22,405 nucleotides of DNA from Candidatus Woesearchaeota archaeon (GTDB lineage: Archaea > Nanoarchaeota > Nanoarchaeia > Woesearchaeales > JAGVZT01): assembly GCA_017608295.1 (NCBI GenBank), contig JAFCGF010000030.1, forward strand, positions 1-22,405. Reading direction: 5' to 3'. Below are positions 22,004 to 22,405 of this stretch, piece by piece (positions within the stretch are counted from its first letter, which is position 1; every line of letters begins with the position of its first letter). The position numbers were made by a program, and so were the translations under genes. The notes under the pieces were generated by a model. The model ran no database searches. It was not told the DNA's origin and saw only the letters and a list, made by a program, of their open reading frames with translations.

Positions 22004-22405
22004 ACTCTTCCCTCGGTCTCATGTCCGGCACCTCTCTTGACGGACTCGATATCGCCTATTGCCGGTTTGAACTGCAGAATAATACCTGGGCTTATCAGAT
22101 ACTGAAGGCTGAAACTCTCCCATACTCAATGGAATGGCAGCAACGTCTTGCCAATCTTGATCGAAAAGATGCACTGGAGTTTGCCAGAACTGACAGTGAC
22201 TATGGCCATCTGCTCGGCAATCTGACGAAAAAGTTCATTGCCAGGCATCAGCTTGAGCCAGATTTTATTGCCAGTCATGGCCAAACCATATTTCACCAAC
22301 CGGAAAACAGACTTACCACACAAATTGGAAAGGGCGCCGCCATAGCTGCGGAGACAGGTCTCCCTGTTGTTTGTGATTTCCGTTCGACAGATGTTGCGTG
22401 GGGCG
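21955..22405 (+). CDS. anmK: Anhydro-N-acetylmuramic acid kinase, N-terminal part (cut by window end)
   Basis: AnmK hydrolyses and phosphorylates 1,6-anhydro-MurNAc from cell-wall turnover to give MurNAc-6-phosphate. The visible 150 residues contain the phosphate-binding GLMSGTSLDGLDIAYC, then SHGQTIFHQPENRL, QIGKGAAIA and VVCDFRSTDVAWG, all typical of the family. The catalytic Asp is expected in the last block. I prefer the start at 21955. The ATG at 22021 would cut into the GLMSGTS motif and remove the first strand (QYSSLGL), and no other in-frame ATG lies between. As a result the first 17 or so residues are encoded by the ATGGCAAT repeat. The gene follows murF by 26 bp in the same direction, which pairs wall synthesis with recycling. 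Confidence 0.9.
   Translation, partial: MAIHGNVCQYNGNKCQYSSLGLMSGTSLDGLDIAYCRFELQNNTWAYQILKAETLPYSMEWQQRLANLDRKDALEFARTDSDYGHLLGNLTKKFIARHQLEPDFIASHGQTIFHQPENRLTTQIGKGAAIAAETGLPVVCDFRSTDVAWG

Overview
The window comes from a member of the Bacteroidota. It is built around type IX secretion (T9SS) genes that exist only in that phylum (Plug/DUF5103, PorV, PorU, PorP/SprF-type, GldJ). Several promoters match the phylum's TAnnTTTG -7 element, with A-rich leaders in place of Shine-Dalgarno sites. GC looks moderate, around the mid-40s by eye, from about 5.1 kb onward. A class or species cannot be named from this.

Bases 1-4699 are the right-hand end of an integrated, AT-rich island. It carries a two-gene Gabija-type anti-phage module: an OLD-family ATPase/Toprim nuclease gene cut by the window edge and by a frame break, overlapping a UvrD-like helicase gene. 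A Bacteroidota-type tyrosine recombinase lies on the opposite strand. The island ends at a 46-bp 3' fragment of a tRNA-Val(TAC) gene, which reads as an attachment site. A perfect 17-bp inverted repeat and paired 9-bp direct repeats lie between the recombinase and this site.

Bases 4700-5163 contain no gene. They hold the terminator of the disrupted tRNA locus, an inverted copy of that terminator region and a cluster of GC-rich palindromes.

From 5164 to 17902 the genes all read leftwards: porU1, porU2, porV, ispF, then rpsF-rpsR-rplI (with its own promoter), a SpoU/TrmH RNA methyltransferase and the T9SS Plug gene. From 18071 the genes read rightwards: porP/sprF-type, gldJ, murF and the start of anmK. 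The T9SS genes cover the outer-membrane end of the pathway. Plug closes the empty SprA channel, PorV escorts substrates, PorU is the sortase that removes C-terminal signals, PorP-type proteins are accessory outer-membrane proteins, and GldJ is a lipoprotein needed for stability of the GldK ring component. murF and anmK add peptidoglycan synthesis and recycling.

The main oddities are: two complete porU-like genes in tandem, the second without the N-terminal pro-region; heptanucleotide repeat arrays in the gaps of the 6.5-8.8 kb segment, two of which begin exactly at a stop codon; and six ATGGCAAT-type boxes at 10-11 bp spacing running into anmK. The only candidate anti-phage system is the Gabija-type pair, which is a known type. 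I found no clearly new multi-gene system.
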